From Amphibalanus amphitrite (lineage: Eukaryota > Arthropoda > Thecostraca > Balanomorpha > Balanidae): 64,000 nucleotides of DNA. The position numbers were made by a program, and so were the translations under genes. Location: NCBI RefSeq assembly GCF_019059575.1, contig NW_024881825.1, positions 558,001-622,000 of the forward strand. Direction: 5' to 3'. The notes beneath the pieces are model-generated. The model did no database searches and had not been told where the DNA came from. It saw only the letters and a list, made by a program, of their open reading frames with translations. Of the stretch, positions 24,180 through 35,483 are shown piece by piece; positions within the stretch are counted from its first letter, which is position 1, and each line of letters begins with the position of its first letter.

Positions 24180-24745
24180 GATGAGTCACAGCCTCCATAA
24201 TTCGTTTGCATCTTTCCTGAGCCACAATCTCCGTGGAACGTTATCTGTTTATGCTGAGTTGCAGTGTCCCTTATACGCTAGGCTTTTGTGCTGAGTCGCA
24301 GTCCCGCGTATACGATGGTAATTTGTATACCTATACTGAGTCGCAATCTCCTGAAAACGTTATCTAACTAATTGTACCTACTGAATCGCAGTCACCGGTG
24401 AATGATATTTACTTGTGCTGAGTCGCAGTCTCCCGCAAACGCTAGCTTTCTGTGCTGAGTCGCAGTCTCTCGTTTACGCTAGCTTTCTGTGCTGAACCGC
24501 AGTCTCCCGTTTACAAGAGCTTACTGTGCTGAGTCGCAGTCTCTCGTTTACGCTAGCTTTCTGTGCTGAGCCACAGTCTCTAATTACGTCAGCTTTTTGT
24601 TCCGAGTCGCAGTCTCCACATACGTCAGCTGTTTATGCTGAGTCGCAACCTCCCAAATACCTTATCTATCTGTGCTGAGTCGCAGTCTCCTGGCTGCGTT
24701 AGTCATTTATGCATAACTGCAGTTTACAAAAATCGTTAGCTTTTT
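24180..24745. repeat. 37-bp minisatellite, copy 2
   Basis: Counterpart of the array at 22950-23520 with the same unit order. It carries small insertions such as a duplicated ACCTA near 24328. Confidence 0.85.
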
Positions 24746-24904
24746 GTGTGGAGTTACTGATTCCTTGCGGTCTACTTGCTATGGAACAGGCTCGTGCAAT
24801 CTCACTGCCGCTTGTTTACTCGTATTAGGCTAGGCACTTTTTGCTCTCATGTGTCAAAGTGAGAAGAAGAAAGGAAGAGCAAGAGAGATAGAAAAGGAGG
24901 GGGA

Positions 24905-25081
<177 letters not shown>

Positions 25082-25583
25082 GTGAAGATGGAGAGATCTT
25101 TTCAGGGAATTCACGAGTGCGTTTTTTTTTTTTGGGGGGGGGGGGACTAGAGATTACGAATGCATGTGAATTGCTGGAATACATGAATGCCCAAGGCTCT
25201 TTAATGATAACTGTGTTAAACAAAGCCACCATTAGCTGGTTTCACAATGCCATCGTTGCTCCATTTTCTAAGATGACAGGGGTGTTACACACGATAATGT
25301 TGTGACACTGTGTTGTAAATTGTGCGCCATCCGTCTTTTTTTCTAGGCTGGGACAAACACATTCAACCCCTGATCACTCATTTACCCACCCCTGTTGGGA
25401 CTGGCGACCATCCCACAGGCAGTAATTTAATTCATCACTAAATATGATAATGATAACTTATGCTTGTGAAGACAAAGGGCAGAAAGGGCAGGACCAGGTG
25501 GATATTCAGCAGGATCAAGAGTGCTCAGGAGGTGTAATGTGTATGTAATCTTTAATGACATTTTAGCATTCATGATTCAACTA

Positions 25584-26906
25584 CCGGGTGTTCACTAAAA
25601 AATGGGACAAATTTGTTTCGTGTGTATTTCGTGAAAAAATCACGCCAGTGAAACAAGTTCAGCACCACTACATTATCCTTCTTCTCCTCTTTCGAACTCT
25701 ACAGCTCTCGAAGGCCTGTGTTCCCCTTGTCTGCCACAAAGCGGATCTTTGTCCGCGTGCGCCTCCATAGCTTTTGGCACGTGTCTGCCGTAATGGCAGC
25801 CATTTGGCGGCGGATTCGCTTGGTTAGCTGCTTCTTGGTCTCTGCTTCATACCCACCAGCGTACACACGTGACTTCAGGAGAGCCCAAAGTCGTTCGATG
25901 GGGCGGATTTGTGGTGCCGCTGGTGGGTTATCCTCCTTAGCCACAACAGGTATTTTCAGCTCTTCGAGGGTGGCAAGGACGTCCTTCTGGTAATGCGCCG
26001 GAGCGAGATCTGGCCAGAAAATAACCTTTTTACCACGGTAGTTGGCATCTACAAACTCCTTGAGCCTCGGTAGGCATTGGGTGCGGTAGACGTAGGCGTT
26101 CATTGCGCCACTCTCCATGATGAAGGGCTTGCTCAGCCCGTGTTCAGAAAAGGCCACCCAAACCATGACTTTTGGCGTGAACTTCTCCACTGTGGCGAAC
26201 CGCACACCATCCCCGGCTCCAGATGCATCATCTGTATAAAATCCAACATTTCCCGGCTGACTGTGACCTTTCATAGGGAAATATGACTCATCGTCCATGA
26301 TAATTTGAGTTTTGTTGGTGAGCTTCATAGCGCTCCTTCGAAGCTTGCCACACCTGGTCTTCTGCTTTATTTTTTGGTCCTCTGTGGCCGCCGGAACACG
26401 CTTTCGGCGTCTGTAGCGTAACTTCGTCTTAGTGCTAAGTACTTTGCTGATGTAGCTGAGGCTTACACCAAACTTCCGTGCAGCCTTTCGCTGTGAGGCG
26501 CCGATGTGTTCCTTCATGTACCTTTGTAGGTTTAAGATCTCTTTTGGGGTCATTTTTTTCGCCTTCCGACCACTTCCCGGCTTCCTGCTAAGGGAGTCCC
26601 CTGTATCAAGCTTTTCCATGACGCGATACAGTGTTGTTTTCGAAATTCCCATCTTTTGGAAGTGTTTGTAAGTAAATGACTTCCCTTTGGACCAGTGCTC
26701 TTTATAAAAGGTGCCAATGAGCTCCCTTCGCTGTCTGCCTGTTAACCCGTCCATTTTGTCTGGGGGCTGATCAAAAATGAATTCAAGCGCGGTCATGTGT
26801 TAGAAATGTTGTATTTTCCACGTGCACTAAAATGCAGTAATCTATCCAGACGCACTTTCAACTGACAGCGCACAGAATATTGTCCCATTTTTTAGTGAAC
26901 ACCCTT
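25584..26906 (-). mobile_element. Intact Tc1/mariner-superfamily transposon (DD37E type)
   Basis: A 1,323-bp element bounded by TA at 25582-25583 and 26907-26908. The 25-bp inverted repeats 25586-25610 and 26880-26904 are perfect (starting GGGTGTTCACTAAAAAATGG); the outermost two bases differ (CC versus AA when read from each end). It holds one uninterrupted transposase gene. Perfect TIRs plus an open frame point to a young, possibly active copy. Confidence 0.93.
25699..26796 (-). CDS. Tc1/mariner-like transposase, DD37E
   Basis: A DDE/D transposase that cuts at the TIRs and reinserts the element at TA. The protein is 365 aa and starts at ATG 26796 (MTALEFIFDQ). An N-terminal paired-like helix-turn-helix region covers roughly residues 20-150 (RRELIGTFYKEHW ... 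ISKTTLYRVMEKL ... GASQRKAARKFGVS), with a basic stretch RYRRRKRV. Catalytic residues are Asp in IIMDDESYF, Asp in FWPDLAPAHY and Glu in RPIERLWALLK. The last two are separated by 37 residues, which defines DD37E. A Gly-rich turn like the family's is partly visible around GVRFATVEKF. There is no stop or frameshift. Confidence 0.94.
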   Translation of the reverse strand: MTALEFIFDQPPDKMDGLTGRQRRELIGTFYKEHWSKGKSFTYKHFQKMGISKTTLYRVMEKLDTGDSLSRKPGSGRKAKKMTPKEILNLQRYMKEHIGASQRKAARKFGVSLSYISKVLSTKTKLRYRRRKRVPAATEDQKIKQKTRCGKLRRSAMKLTNKTQIIMDDESYFPMKGHSQPGNVGFYTDDASGAGDGVRFATVEKFTPKVMVWVAFSEHGLSKPFIMESGAMNAYVYRTQCLPRLKEFVDANYRGKKVIFWPDLAPAHYQKDVLATLEELKIPVVAKEDNPPAAPQIRPIERLWALLKSRVYAGGYEAETKKQLTKRIRRQMAAITADTCQKLWRRTRTKIRFVADKGNTGLREL

Positions 26907-26908
26907 TA

Positions 26909-29900
26909 AGTTTCTGGCTTATTAGCTATTGTAACGTTTTACTACATTTACAACGGAAAAATAGCTTATATTGAAGGCGCTACAATAAGCCTTTGAGACA
27001 ATCTGAGAGCTAAATAGGAGCTGACCTTGACTTCGGAAAACATTGCGACCACCATTCATGTCCGCTGATGCGAGATGACCTCGTTCTCGGCAGACTGGGC
27101 CAACTCTGGCGGCTAGAGGATAGAAAACAATGCGTGTTTGTACGCCACCATTCGCCGCGGTGTACGGGCCTCGTGTGACGTAAGAAAGGCGGCGATGACG
27201 TCACTCATACGAGGGTCACGCACTACAGAAGAGCAGCAAATGGTGTTTTGATCGGCCGGATACCAAAGAGAGTCCTCTCTGATGTTCAGCGGCGGTGTCA
27301 AGGCCGCTGCCCTCACAGAAAACACGCTGCAAGACGCGTGACGAAGTGTGTGACACCGTGTTTGGTCATGTCAATTTTTGGTTTTTACTTGAATGCTGTG
27401 TATGTGCCTGACATCGAATATGCGTGCAATCATCCCTCGACTCTCCTTGTTAAGCATGCTTCATTCTGGTAAGCTTTTTTAAACCCTATTACTGACAGGC
27501 CCCTGGTTAAAAGGTGAGTTTCTTTTGGGAAAGTAAGGGTTCAGTTATATTGGTTTAAACAAGTTGCGGTTACATTTAAATGTCGGAAACTGTCATTGAA
27601 TTGACGTATAAACAACAGCATAGTTGCGACAGCAGCGATATACCTATGCATTATTCTCAAGAAACCGAAGGCCAAGGCACATTTTTTTTAACCACGCTTG
27701 AGGCTTTAAGGACAGGAGCAAGTCATTTGTGTGTCGCCTCGTGCAACGTGCAAGGTGCTAAGGGCATATTTACCCAAAGTGCTACGCCTAACTGAAATGA
27801 ATAAATCGTATGTTATAAGAATAAATGATGCATTTACGTATTCGCGTAGATATGCAGTATAGTTTTACAGGTACTTTTATTAGCCAATGGAAGCACAATT
27901 AAAGTTCAGTTTTAACCATGTTATCGACGTAAAAGATGCTGCTTTTGAAAATCAGCAGCAAAGCTACATATGTGCCTACATTACACAAGACTGTAGGCGC
28001 ATATCAATTTTATCAGAGGCATACCTTTTGCTCTGCTACGATAGATGTAAGCCTTAGCATGATAATGATTAATTTTACCTCACATTACTCTTGTAGTTAC
28101 TGGCACATTACGATGCCTAAATACAAGACGACTAGTTAGATCATTAAATGGTTTGTAAATCTGATAACAGAAATTGATAAAAACTGGTACCATTGATACG
28201 GAACTGGTCCAGTCCAGTAAAAGCGCGATCAAACAAAAACCGGTTGCACATGAAGCCGTTTGACTGCACATTGGTCTCTTCCTTTTCTTTGCGTCAGAAA
28301 TCGCCACAGAGCATATGGCAGAGCAATAATGAAGGTAGTTCTGCAGATAACTTTTCATGTGTTGCATGGAGCTCTGGTAACTCACCAGCCATGCGCGGCA
28401 CGGCGCAGACGGCTGGATATTGCAGCCGTCAGCCACAGAACGGCTTGATAATGCAGTCGTCAACACAGGATGGCCACCACGCTCTCACTCGCCGCTAACT
28501 CTGCACTGAGACGATCCGACGCCGCCGCCGCCGCCTTCGCGGCCGAGTTTTCAGAGTGTGACGGCGGAGAAAAGCGTTCAGCGCACCGGCAGGGAGTGAT
28601 GCCGAGTCATCCCCGGCGACTCGGCGCCGCAGTGACTCCGAGTCGTGACTCTGACCTGACACGACTCGGCAGTTTGTCCAGTCACTTTCGACAGGTTTAT
28701 AGTGGCAACGCGTCATTCGATAGCGCACACTCACATTTGCAAAACAGGTAGGAGTGACAACTGATAACGTCGGGTGCAAATCGAACATTTGGTTTAATAA
28801 AACTTTCGGCTTCTATAATGTACATAGATAGGTATATGGATGGGCTGGTGCCAGTGCCAGTGACAAAGTGTGCGCTCTTGCAGATCAGTGTGAAAGGTGG
28901 CGGCAAAGCTGGCTCAATGCAGGAGGTGCAGTACTGTGAAACAGAGAGTGCCTGAGCGAAAATGAAAGTAATGACCCAGCCGACTGCTCATCTGCCGTAG
29001 AACCGTGAATGATGGCAGAGTCTCGCACACACAGGAGCCGGTGTATGAGAGCGGATACCGACACCCACGGCGCTGCTGATCGGGTCACCTACCGGGAGGT
29101 GATGGTGCGGGCCGTGCTGTCCGTGCTCGGAGCTCCGGGGCGCGGCGGGGCGGCTGGCGACCGTCGCTGGGGTCGGCGGCAGCTCGGTGGGACACGCGCA
29201 CGGGACGGAGCGGCCGCTGGACTCGACTGGCGCCGTGGCCGGACTGCCGTCGACCGGCCGCGCCGCGCGCCTGGCCGGCGTGTGCCCTCTCACCGGCAGC
29301 GCCGGCGGCAAGGTCGGCGTGCGTCGGTCGGCCACCGTCGGTCAGCCGTGTCACCGAGCCGTGTCACCGAGCCGTGTCACCGAGCCGACCGCCGAGCGAC
29401 GGCCGAGCGGCGCAGCTGCCGGGAGCCGTCCTCATGGCACGGCAGGAATCCGAGACAAAGGTGTGCTTCAGATGTCTGTATCGGTATCCATGGACAGGTC
29501 GGCTCGTTGCCCCACATGGCATGGGCCTGAGGTTACATTAAACTGACGGATAAACAATAACATGTTGGTGCCCGCCGTGGAATGAACAGATGCCTATACT
29601 CCGATTAGAGGCTGGCCATGACTGGAGCTATGAGTGGGCTCCGTCGCTCCATGATGCTAGTAGTAGGCACGGCGCGAGGGTCGATGACACTGAGTGTGAG
29701 CAGCTGATCATTTATTACGGGTAATCCATCAAGTGAGTCTGATCTGGGATTGTGATTTATTGGATATCGAGGCCCCTAAGCAAATAATATTTCTTTCCTG
29801 AATAAAACAGCCAACATACCATGGAAAACGGGCTCGATTCTTAAATTTTATAATACAATGTATACAGCATGAACGTATAATCATAATTATTCAAAAAACG

Positions 29901-30000
29901 ACCAAAGTATATCCGCTTTAATCAATGGTTTATTTCCTAGATCGTGATTGAATGAAACAAAAAACTTTCCCTCCTCTTTACGGCAAAATGGTATAAAGCT
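26909..30000. other. Intergenic stretch, no supported gene
   Basis: Mixed AT-rich (27470-28140) and GC-rich (28490-29450) DNA. Short open frames occur on both strands, especially in the GC-rich half, but none contains a recognisable domain. I see no clear inverted or tandem element apart from minor GTGTCACCGAGCC triplication near 29347-29390. Confidence 0.5.
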
Positions 30001-30009
30001 CTTGAGGTA

Positions 30010-30470
30010 AGTACATACATACGAATCGACTTCTCGTTCCGCCCCGTCCCGTCCCACTGTCGCGAAGGCTGATGTCCCGTCACGTCCCGCATTGTTGTGT
30101 ATCCTGACGTCCGTCCCGTCCCGTGTCGCTGCCGTGTCTTCTGACTTCCCGTCCCGTGTCGTTGCTATGCTAATTGACGGCCCGTCCCGTCCCACCGTTC
30201 CTGTATATATAGTTATAGTGTATAACCCTATTGAGTTGACGCCCTGTCCCGTGTCTCTCCCTTGTCGTTGACGTCCCGTTCCGTCTACATATACCTCTGT
30301 TGACGTCCCGTTCCTCTGGTGTATCAGTTGGTGTCCCTTCCCGTGCATACCTACCTCTACTGAGTTCGTTGACGCATGTGCCTCTACCCACGGTATATAG
30401 AGAACTACCTCTACCGTGGTAGAACTACCTAACTGCCTCTACCGTGTCCGTTGACCCGTCTACACCTCTA
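30010..30470. repeat. Degenerate tandem repeat with GACGTCCCGTCCCGT motif
   Basis: Units built on TTGACGTCCCGTCCCGTGTC and, further right, CCTCTACCGTG/GTTGACG recur irregularly about 15 times. Open frames that cross it are repeat artefacts. Confidence 0.7.
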
Positions 30471-30788
30471 CGATGTCCTCTGGCGCGGCCGTGGCCTGTT
30501 TCCTACTGAGAAGGGCCAAAGTAGGCCAGCCCGGGGGTCTGCTGTGCGTCACCTCCGTCCCCGCGGCCCGCACGGCCGCTCCGGCGGTGTCTCTCAGTGC
30601 AGCAGCGCCCACGCCGGCGGCCTTGCGACACTCTGCCTCGTCTGTGTGTGTTTTGTTGGTGCCGCGACCTGACACGCAACCGTGCCCTCGGGCGAGTGAC
30701 CTCTGCGCCGCTATTATGGTCGCCGAGTGACCTCTCGGTCACGTCTTCTAGTGCACGTTCGCCGCCCGTGTTATCAGCTCCGAGCGTG

Positions 30789-30793
30789 TTGCC
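30789..30793. other. Target-site duplication TTGCC (left) of Ty3/Gypsy element 2
   Basis: TTGCC at 30789-30793 precedes the 5' LTR, and TTGCC at 35479-35483 follows the 3' LTR. Confidence 0.85.
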
Positions 30794-30939
30794 TGTAGTA
30801 GATTGCCCCACCCCTGGCTGCGCCAGTGGCTCATGTGCCGCTGTACCTGGCGCCGCCCCTGACTCGGCCCGCGGCGCACGGCCTGAGCCGAGGCCGCGGT
30901 TCAATAAACCAGTACAGAACGGACCGCCGTGGTGTAACA
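30794..30939 (+). repeat. 5' LTR of Ty3/Gypsy element 2
   Basis: 146 bp, TGTAGTAGAT ... GTGTAACA, with AATAAA at 30903-30908 that could serve as polyadenylation signal. This is a very short LTR. Confidence 0.93.
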
Positions 30940-30940
30940 T

Positions 30941-30957
30941 TGGCGACGAGGACGCGC
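30941..30957 (+). other. Primer-binding site of Ty3/Gypsy element 2
   Basis: TGGCGACGAGGACGCG starts one base after the 5' LTR. The tRNA was not assigned. Confidence 0.6.
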
Positions 30958-30980
30958 GGCTCGCGTGGAACTAGCCAAGG

Positions 30981-33900
30981 ATGGCTGGTGTGGGGAGAAT
31001 GGCGGAGTTCGACCCACAGGCCGAAAGTTTTGGGACCTATTCACGGCGCATGGAACAATTTTTCATCGCTAATGGTGTAAAGGAAGAGGAAGAAGTGCGT
31101 CGACGAGCAATCTTCTTGAGTGTGGTGGGCAGTGACGTGTTTAGCCTACTCGAGGACCTGATCGCGCCGGCCACGGTGAGCTCACTTAGCTACAAGGAGA
31201 TCATCAAACTCCTGCTGGGACATTTTGAGCCGGCATCCTCAGCAATCGTGGCACGGTTCAGCTTTAATCGCGCCGTGAGAGAAGACGGAGAGTCTGTCTC
31301 GGCATTTGTGGCTCGTTTGCGTCGGTTGGCCAAGCCCTGTCATTTTCTGAGTGAAACACTGGAGGAAATGCTGAGGGACAGGTTCGTGTGCGGCCTTCAA
31401 AATGCACATATTCAAGCCAAGCTGCTGAAGGAGCAACATCTCTCTCTGGCGTCGGCTATTGACATCGCCCAACTCAGCGAGGCGGCGGACGCAGACGCTT
31501 CGCTGTTGAGCGGAGCGGTCGCGGCGGATGACGTCATCCACGCGGTCAGCTGGCACGGTGCCAGGAGGGGCGGCGCTGGAGGTCGAGGCGGCGGCCGCGG
31601 CCGCGGTCGCGGTGGCTGGATCAGCAGCGGCCAGCAGCGGAATCTGCAGCAGCCCAGTCCCAGGACGGGTGGCGAGGCTGCAATCTTCACTGGATCTTCT
31701 CCAGGACGGGTACGAGGCGGTGGCGACAGCGGACGGCGTCGGGGTGTCGCGCTCCGCCAGCCGCAGTGCCCGTACTGTCTGCGACAGCAGCACGCGGAGA
31801 CGGAGGACTGTCCGGCGCGGCGGCTGCGCTGCTATCGGTGCCACGCTGTGGGGCACGTGCGAGCCGCCTGTCGTGCCGGTTGGTCTCCGCGGGTGTATCA
31901 TCTCGACGACGATGGTCTGGAGGCATTCCGAGACGGCGGCGGGCCCGGACCGTGGACTGAGAACCACGGCTCCGGGGTGATGGACATGCGCCAGTCGTCG
32001 GGAGCGGCCGCTGCCGGGGAGTGCCGCGCAGCTGCAGAGGAATCGGGTCCTGCTTACTTGGAAGGTACGGTCTCAGGTGACGTGTCTGGTGGTGAGCCTG
32101 GGGAAGTAAGGCAGGGGCCGGACGATGATGTGTATTTTCTGTTCAAATCTCGTGAGATTGGTGGGACCGAGCGAAAACCACCATTGTGTGTTGATGTGTT
32201 TGTGGATGGGAAACCGGTACGAATGGAGGTAGACACTGGGGCAGCGCTATCGGTTTGTTCAGAGCAGGGGTACCGAAAGATTTGGCCTAAAGGGGGACCG
32301 GTGATTCAGCCATGTACCAAAGTGCTGAAAACGTACAGTGGCGAGATATTGCCGAGCGTGGGACAGGTGCAGGTACAGGTCAGATATGAGGGTCAGGCTG
32401 CTGATTTGTCTCTGATTATCCTGGAGGGTTCAGGTCCGTTTTTGTTGGGAAGGGACTGGCTGGCCAAGCTCCGACTAGACTGGCCAGCTATTTGTCGGCT
32501 GTCTACCGAAGCGTCGATTGAGGGTCTCGTGGCTGAGTTTGATGATGTTTTCAGCCCACAACTAGGACGCTACGCGGGCGATCCGGTGAGCATTGAGGTG
32601 GATGCCGGAGTTCAGCCGCGCTTTTTCAAGGCTCGCCCGGTGCCCCTGGCGTACCGGGAGCAGGTGGAGCACCAGTTGCAGGCCGAGATCGATCGGGGCT
32701 TGTGGGAGCCCGTGAAATCGAGTAAGTGGGCGGCACCGCTAGTGCTAGTGCCGAAATCTGACGGGTCAGTGAGGATTTGTGGGGACTACCGCCTGACCAT
32801 TAATAAAGCGGCTCCGGTTGAGCAGTATCCTTTACCGCGTTTTGAAGAGCTCTCAGCAAAGCTCCAGGGGAGTACGGTGTACTCAAAGGTTGATCTCAAA
32901 TCGGCCTACAATCAGCTCCCTCTAGACGAAAAATCGCGAGAATATCTTACCGTCAACACTCTAAAAGGCTTGCTGAAGCCCACGAGACTCGGGTTTGGGT
33001 ATTCATCCGCACCAGCACTTTTCCAAAGAACGATGGAGGTGCTCTTAGCGGGCATCCCAGGGACATGCGTCTTTCTGGATGATGTCGTAGTCTCGGGTAA
33101 GACGCTGCAGGAGCATAATGTCGCACTGCGAGCGGTGTTGACGCGTATCCGTGAGGCCGGACTGCGGCTTAACAAGGACAAGTGCGTTTTCGGAGCTCAC
33201 AGGGTGGTGTACCTGGGTCATCAGATCAGTGGTGAGGGTGTCGAACCGACAGATGACAAAGTGGAGGCGATCACAGCGGCCCCGGAGCCGGAAAATGTGT
33301 CCCAGCTGCGCTGCTGGCTGGGACTGGTTAACTTCTACGGGAAGTTTCTGCGTGGTCTGGCCACTACGCTGTCACCACTGTACGCTCTTTTGCGAAAGGA
33401 TGCTGTTTGGAAATGGGCGGACGCGGAAAAGGAGGCATTTCAGGATGCCAAGCGCCTGTTACGGAACCCTCCCGTTCTGGCACACTTTGATCCTCAGTTA
33501 CCGATCACGCTGGCATGTGACGCCAGTCCGGTGGGGATCGGTTGTGTCCTCAGTCAAAAGACGCCGTCCGGCGAGCGCCCAGTAGCGTATTATTCGCGCA
33601 CGCTCAATGAGACGGAGCGGCGTTACTCGCAAACTGACAGAGAGGGCTTAGCGGTGGTGGCAGGGGTCAAACATTTTCACTTTTATTTAGCTGGCAAGAC
33701 GTTCGTTATCCAAACGGATCATAAGCCCCTGCTGGGTTTAATTGGCGAGATGAAACCCCTCCCGCTTATGGCTTCGCCGAGAGTGATCCGTTGGGCGATT
33801 ATGTTAGGGTCATATGACTATCATCTGGAGTATATACCGGGCGCGAGACAGGTTCATTGTGACGCTCTGAGCCGTTTGCCGGTGCCGGGGGACGTGACGT

Positions 33901-35279
33901 CAGTGAGTCCCGTGCCGGCGGAGACCATTCATTTGCTGGAATTTCTGGATGATTCGCCGGTTTCTGTGGCTCAGATCCGCAGTTGGACAGAGCGAGACCC
34001 AGTGCTCTCGGCGGTTTTACACTTTGTTAGAGATGGGTGGCCACAGCAGTCGGCGCCGCTGGGCCCCGAGTTCCAGCCGTTCAAAAGTCGGGCGGCAGAG
34101 CTCAGTGTGCAGGATGGGTGCATCTTGTGGGGCTCCCGAGTCATCGTTCCGACTCAGGGGAGGAAACGGGTACTAGCCATGTTACATGAGGGGCATCACG
34201 GTGAGTCACGCACAAAAGCTTTTGCGCGCATGTACGTATGGTGGCCCAATTTGGATGAACATATTGTCGCGATGACGAACCAGTGTGACACATGTCAGAT
34301 GTATCGTGCCAATGTGCCGGACACGCCTGTTCATCCCTGGGCGTGGCCGTCTCGTCCGTGGGAGCGCATACACTTGGATTACTGTGGACCGATGTCGGGC
34401 TGGATGTTTTTAGTCATTGTGGATGCGCACTCAAAGTGGGTTGACGTGTACCCGTCGCGCAGCACGAGCACATCCGCAACATTGGAGCACCTACGCCAGT
34501 CATTTGCTTGTTGGGGGATGCCACACACGATAGTGACGGACAACGCACAGTGTTTCCTGTCGGAGGAATTCAAAGCGTTCTGTAAGCGGAACGGCGTGGT
34601 ACATTTAACGACGCCTGCGAGGTCGCCTAAATCGAATGGCTTAGCTGAAAAGTGTGTGGGAACTTTTAAACTCAGTTTCAAGAAGCAGCAGTCAGGATCT
34701 GTGCACACAAAAGTTTCGAGATTTTTGTTTCATTACCGAGCTACTCCCCATACCACGACTCGCGCTACACCGGCGGAGTTGTTTTTGGGGCGGCGTATGC
34801 GAACACCGCTGAACGCTCTAGTGCCTGATTTAGGTGCGACAGTGCGGCAGACTCAAGCGAAACAGAAATTGTATCGCGATCGGCACACGGTTGGTCGTCA
34901 GGTGGCCGTGGGCGATGCTGTGTTTGTGTCTGCAGTGGACCAGCTCAGCAGTGGCGGGGGGAGGACGTGGCTGCCCGGTGTCCTGGTGGGGAGAGAGGGT
35001 GTGAAACTGTCAGTACGACTCAGAGATGGGCGTGTGATCCATAGACACCTCGACCGTGTGCGGACGTCTGGCCAAAATGTTTGCAATGCTGCCCATCGCA
35101 ATGTCAGCATTCCCAGTGTTGGATATCCTCCCTCATGTGTGCGTGAGCCGTCCTCACGGGCCGCTGAGACGTCGCCCTCGGCGACGGAGGCCGAGGGAGA
35201 CGGCCCGGGGGACGGGGGACGTTACGCTTTGCGAGACCGTGCGCGGCTCCGTCCGCCTGAGAGACTGTCATATGTGTAA
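30981..35279 (+). CDS. Gag-Pol polyprotein of Ty3/Gypsy element 2
   Basis: A single 1,432-aa frame; starts at 30981 or at the next ATG at 30999 (MAEFDPQAESFG) are both possible. Order: capsid-like N-terminus (residues about 10-180), an Arg/Gly-rich stretch (about 195-215), two zinc-knuckle-like clusters within CPYCLRQQHAETEDC and CYRCHAVGHVRAAC, protease VDTGAALS near 417, RT with palm box CVFLDDVV near 698 (FLDD in place of the usual YxDD), RNase H with LACDASPVGIG near 844, integrase zinc finger HEGHHGESR ... CDTCQMY near 1068-1110, and a DDE core with Asp in HLDYCGP, Asp in VTDNAQCF and Glu in SNGLAEKC near 1223. The pol part resembles the K02A2.6-like/Mag-related group. No stops or frameshifts are seen. 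Confidence 0.95.
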   Translation: MAGVGRMAEFDPQAESFGTYSRRMEQFFIANGVKEEEEVRRRAIFLSVVGSDVFSLLEDLIAPATVSSLSYKEIIKLLLGHFEPASSAIVARFSFNRAVREDGESVSAFVARLRRLAKPCHFLSETLEEMLRDRFVCGLQNAHIQAKLLKEQHLSLASAIDIAQLSEAADADASLLSGAVAADDVIHAVSWHGARRGGAGGRGGGRGRGRGGWISSGQQRNLQQPSPRTGGEAAIFTGSSPGRVRGGGDSGRRRGVALRQPQCPYCLRQQHAETEDCPARRLRCYRCHAVGHVRAACRAGWSPRVYHLDDDGLEAFRDGGGPGPWTENHGSGVMDMRQSSGAAAAGECRAAAEESGPAYLEGTVSGDVSGGEPGEVRQGPDDDVYFLFKSREIGGTERKPPLCVDVFVDGKPVRMEVDTGAALSVCSEQGYRKIWPKGGPVIQPCTKVLKTYSGEILPSVGQVQVQVRYEGQAADLSLIILEGSGPFLLGRDWLAKLRLDWPAICRLSTEASIEGLVAEFDDVFSPQLGRYAGDPVSIEVDAGVQPRFFKARPVPLAYREQVEHQLQAEIDRGLWEPVKSSKWAAPLVLVPKSDGSVRICGDYRLTINKAAPVEQYPLPRFEELSAKLQGSTVYSKVDLKSAYNQLPLDEKSREYLTVNTLKGLLKPTRLGFGYSSAPALFQRTMEVLLAGIPGTCVFLDDVVVSGKTLQEHNVALRAVLTRIREAGLRLNKDKCVFGAHRVVYLGHQISGEGVEPTDDKVEAITAAPEPENVSQLRCWLGLVNFYGKFLRGLATTLSPLYALLRKDAVWKWADAEKEAFQDAKRLLRNPPVLAHFDPQLPITLACDASPVGIGCVLSQKTPSGERPVAYYSRTLNETERRYSQTDREGLAVVAGVKHFHFYLAGKTFVIQTDHKPLLGLIGEMKPLPLMASPRVIRWAIMLGSYDYHLEYIPGARQVHCDALSRLPVPGDVTSVSPVPAETIHLLEFLDDSPVSVAQIRSWTERDPVLSAVLHFVRDGWPQQSAPLGPEFQPFKSRAAELSVQDGCILWGSRVIVPTQGRKRVLAMLHEGHHGESRTKAFARMYVWWPNLDEHIVAMTNQCDTCQMYRANVPDTPVHPWAWPSRPWERIHLDYCGPMSGWMFLVIVDAHSKWVDVYPSRSTSTSATLEHLRQSFACWGMPHTIVTDNAQCFLSEEFKAFCKRNGVVHLTTPARSPKSNGLAEKCVGTFKLSFKKQQSGSVHTKVSRFLFHYRATPHTTTRATPAELFLGRRMRTPLNALVPDLGATVRQTQAKQKLYRDRHTVGRQVAVGDAVFVSAVDQLSSGGGRTWLPGVLVGREGVKLSVRLRDGRVIHRHLDRVRTSGQNVCNAAHRNVSIPSVGYPPSCVREPSSRAAETSPSATEAEGDGPGDGGRYALRDRARLRPPERLSYV

Positions 35280-35320
35280 AGTGTTAGTGGCGACTGTTCA
35301 AAAGTGTCATGTTTTGTCCT

Positions 35321-35332
35321 GAGGTGGAGGGA
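35321..35332 (+). other. Polypurine tract of Ty3/Gypsy element 2
   Basis: GAGGTGGAGGGA directly precedes the 3' LTR. Confidence 0.7.
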
Positions 35333-35478
35333 TGTAGTAGATTGCCCCACCCCTGGCTGCGCCAGTGGCTCATGTGCCGCTGTACCTGGCGCCGCCCCTG
35401 ACTCGGCCCGCGGCGCACGGCCTGAGCCGAGGCCGCGGTTCAATAAACCAGTACAGAACGGACCGCCGTGGTGTAACA
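35333..35478 (+). repeat. 3' LTR of Ty3/Gypsy element 2
   Basis: 146 bp and identical on reading to 30794-30939, with AATAAA at 35442-35447. Confidence 0.93.
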
Positions 35479-35483
35479 TTGCC

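Larger units (their letters stand above)
30794..35478 (+). mobile_element. Intact Ty3/Gypsy LTR retrotransposon 2
   Basis: The element is 4,685 bp with two 146-bp LTRs that look identical, one continuous gag-pol frame and a 5-bp target duplication. It is unrelated in detail to element 1: shorter LTRs, fused frames, different zinc-finger and integrase sequences. Nothing host-like is interrupted by it that I can recognise. Confidence 0.95.

Noticed and set aside
28988-29530. Overlapping 89-173 aa frames on both strands
   Set aside because: GC-rich composition, repeats of GTGTCACCGAGCC, and no domain. No evidence of a gene.
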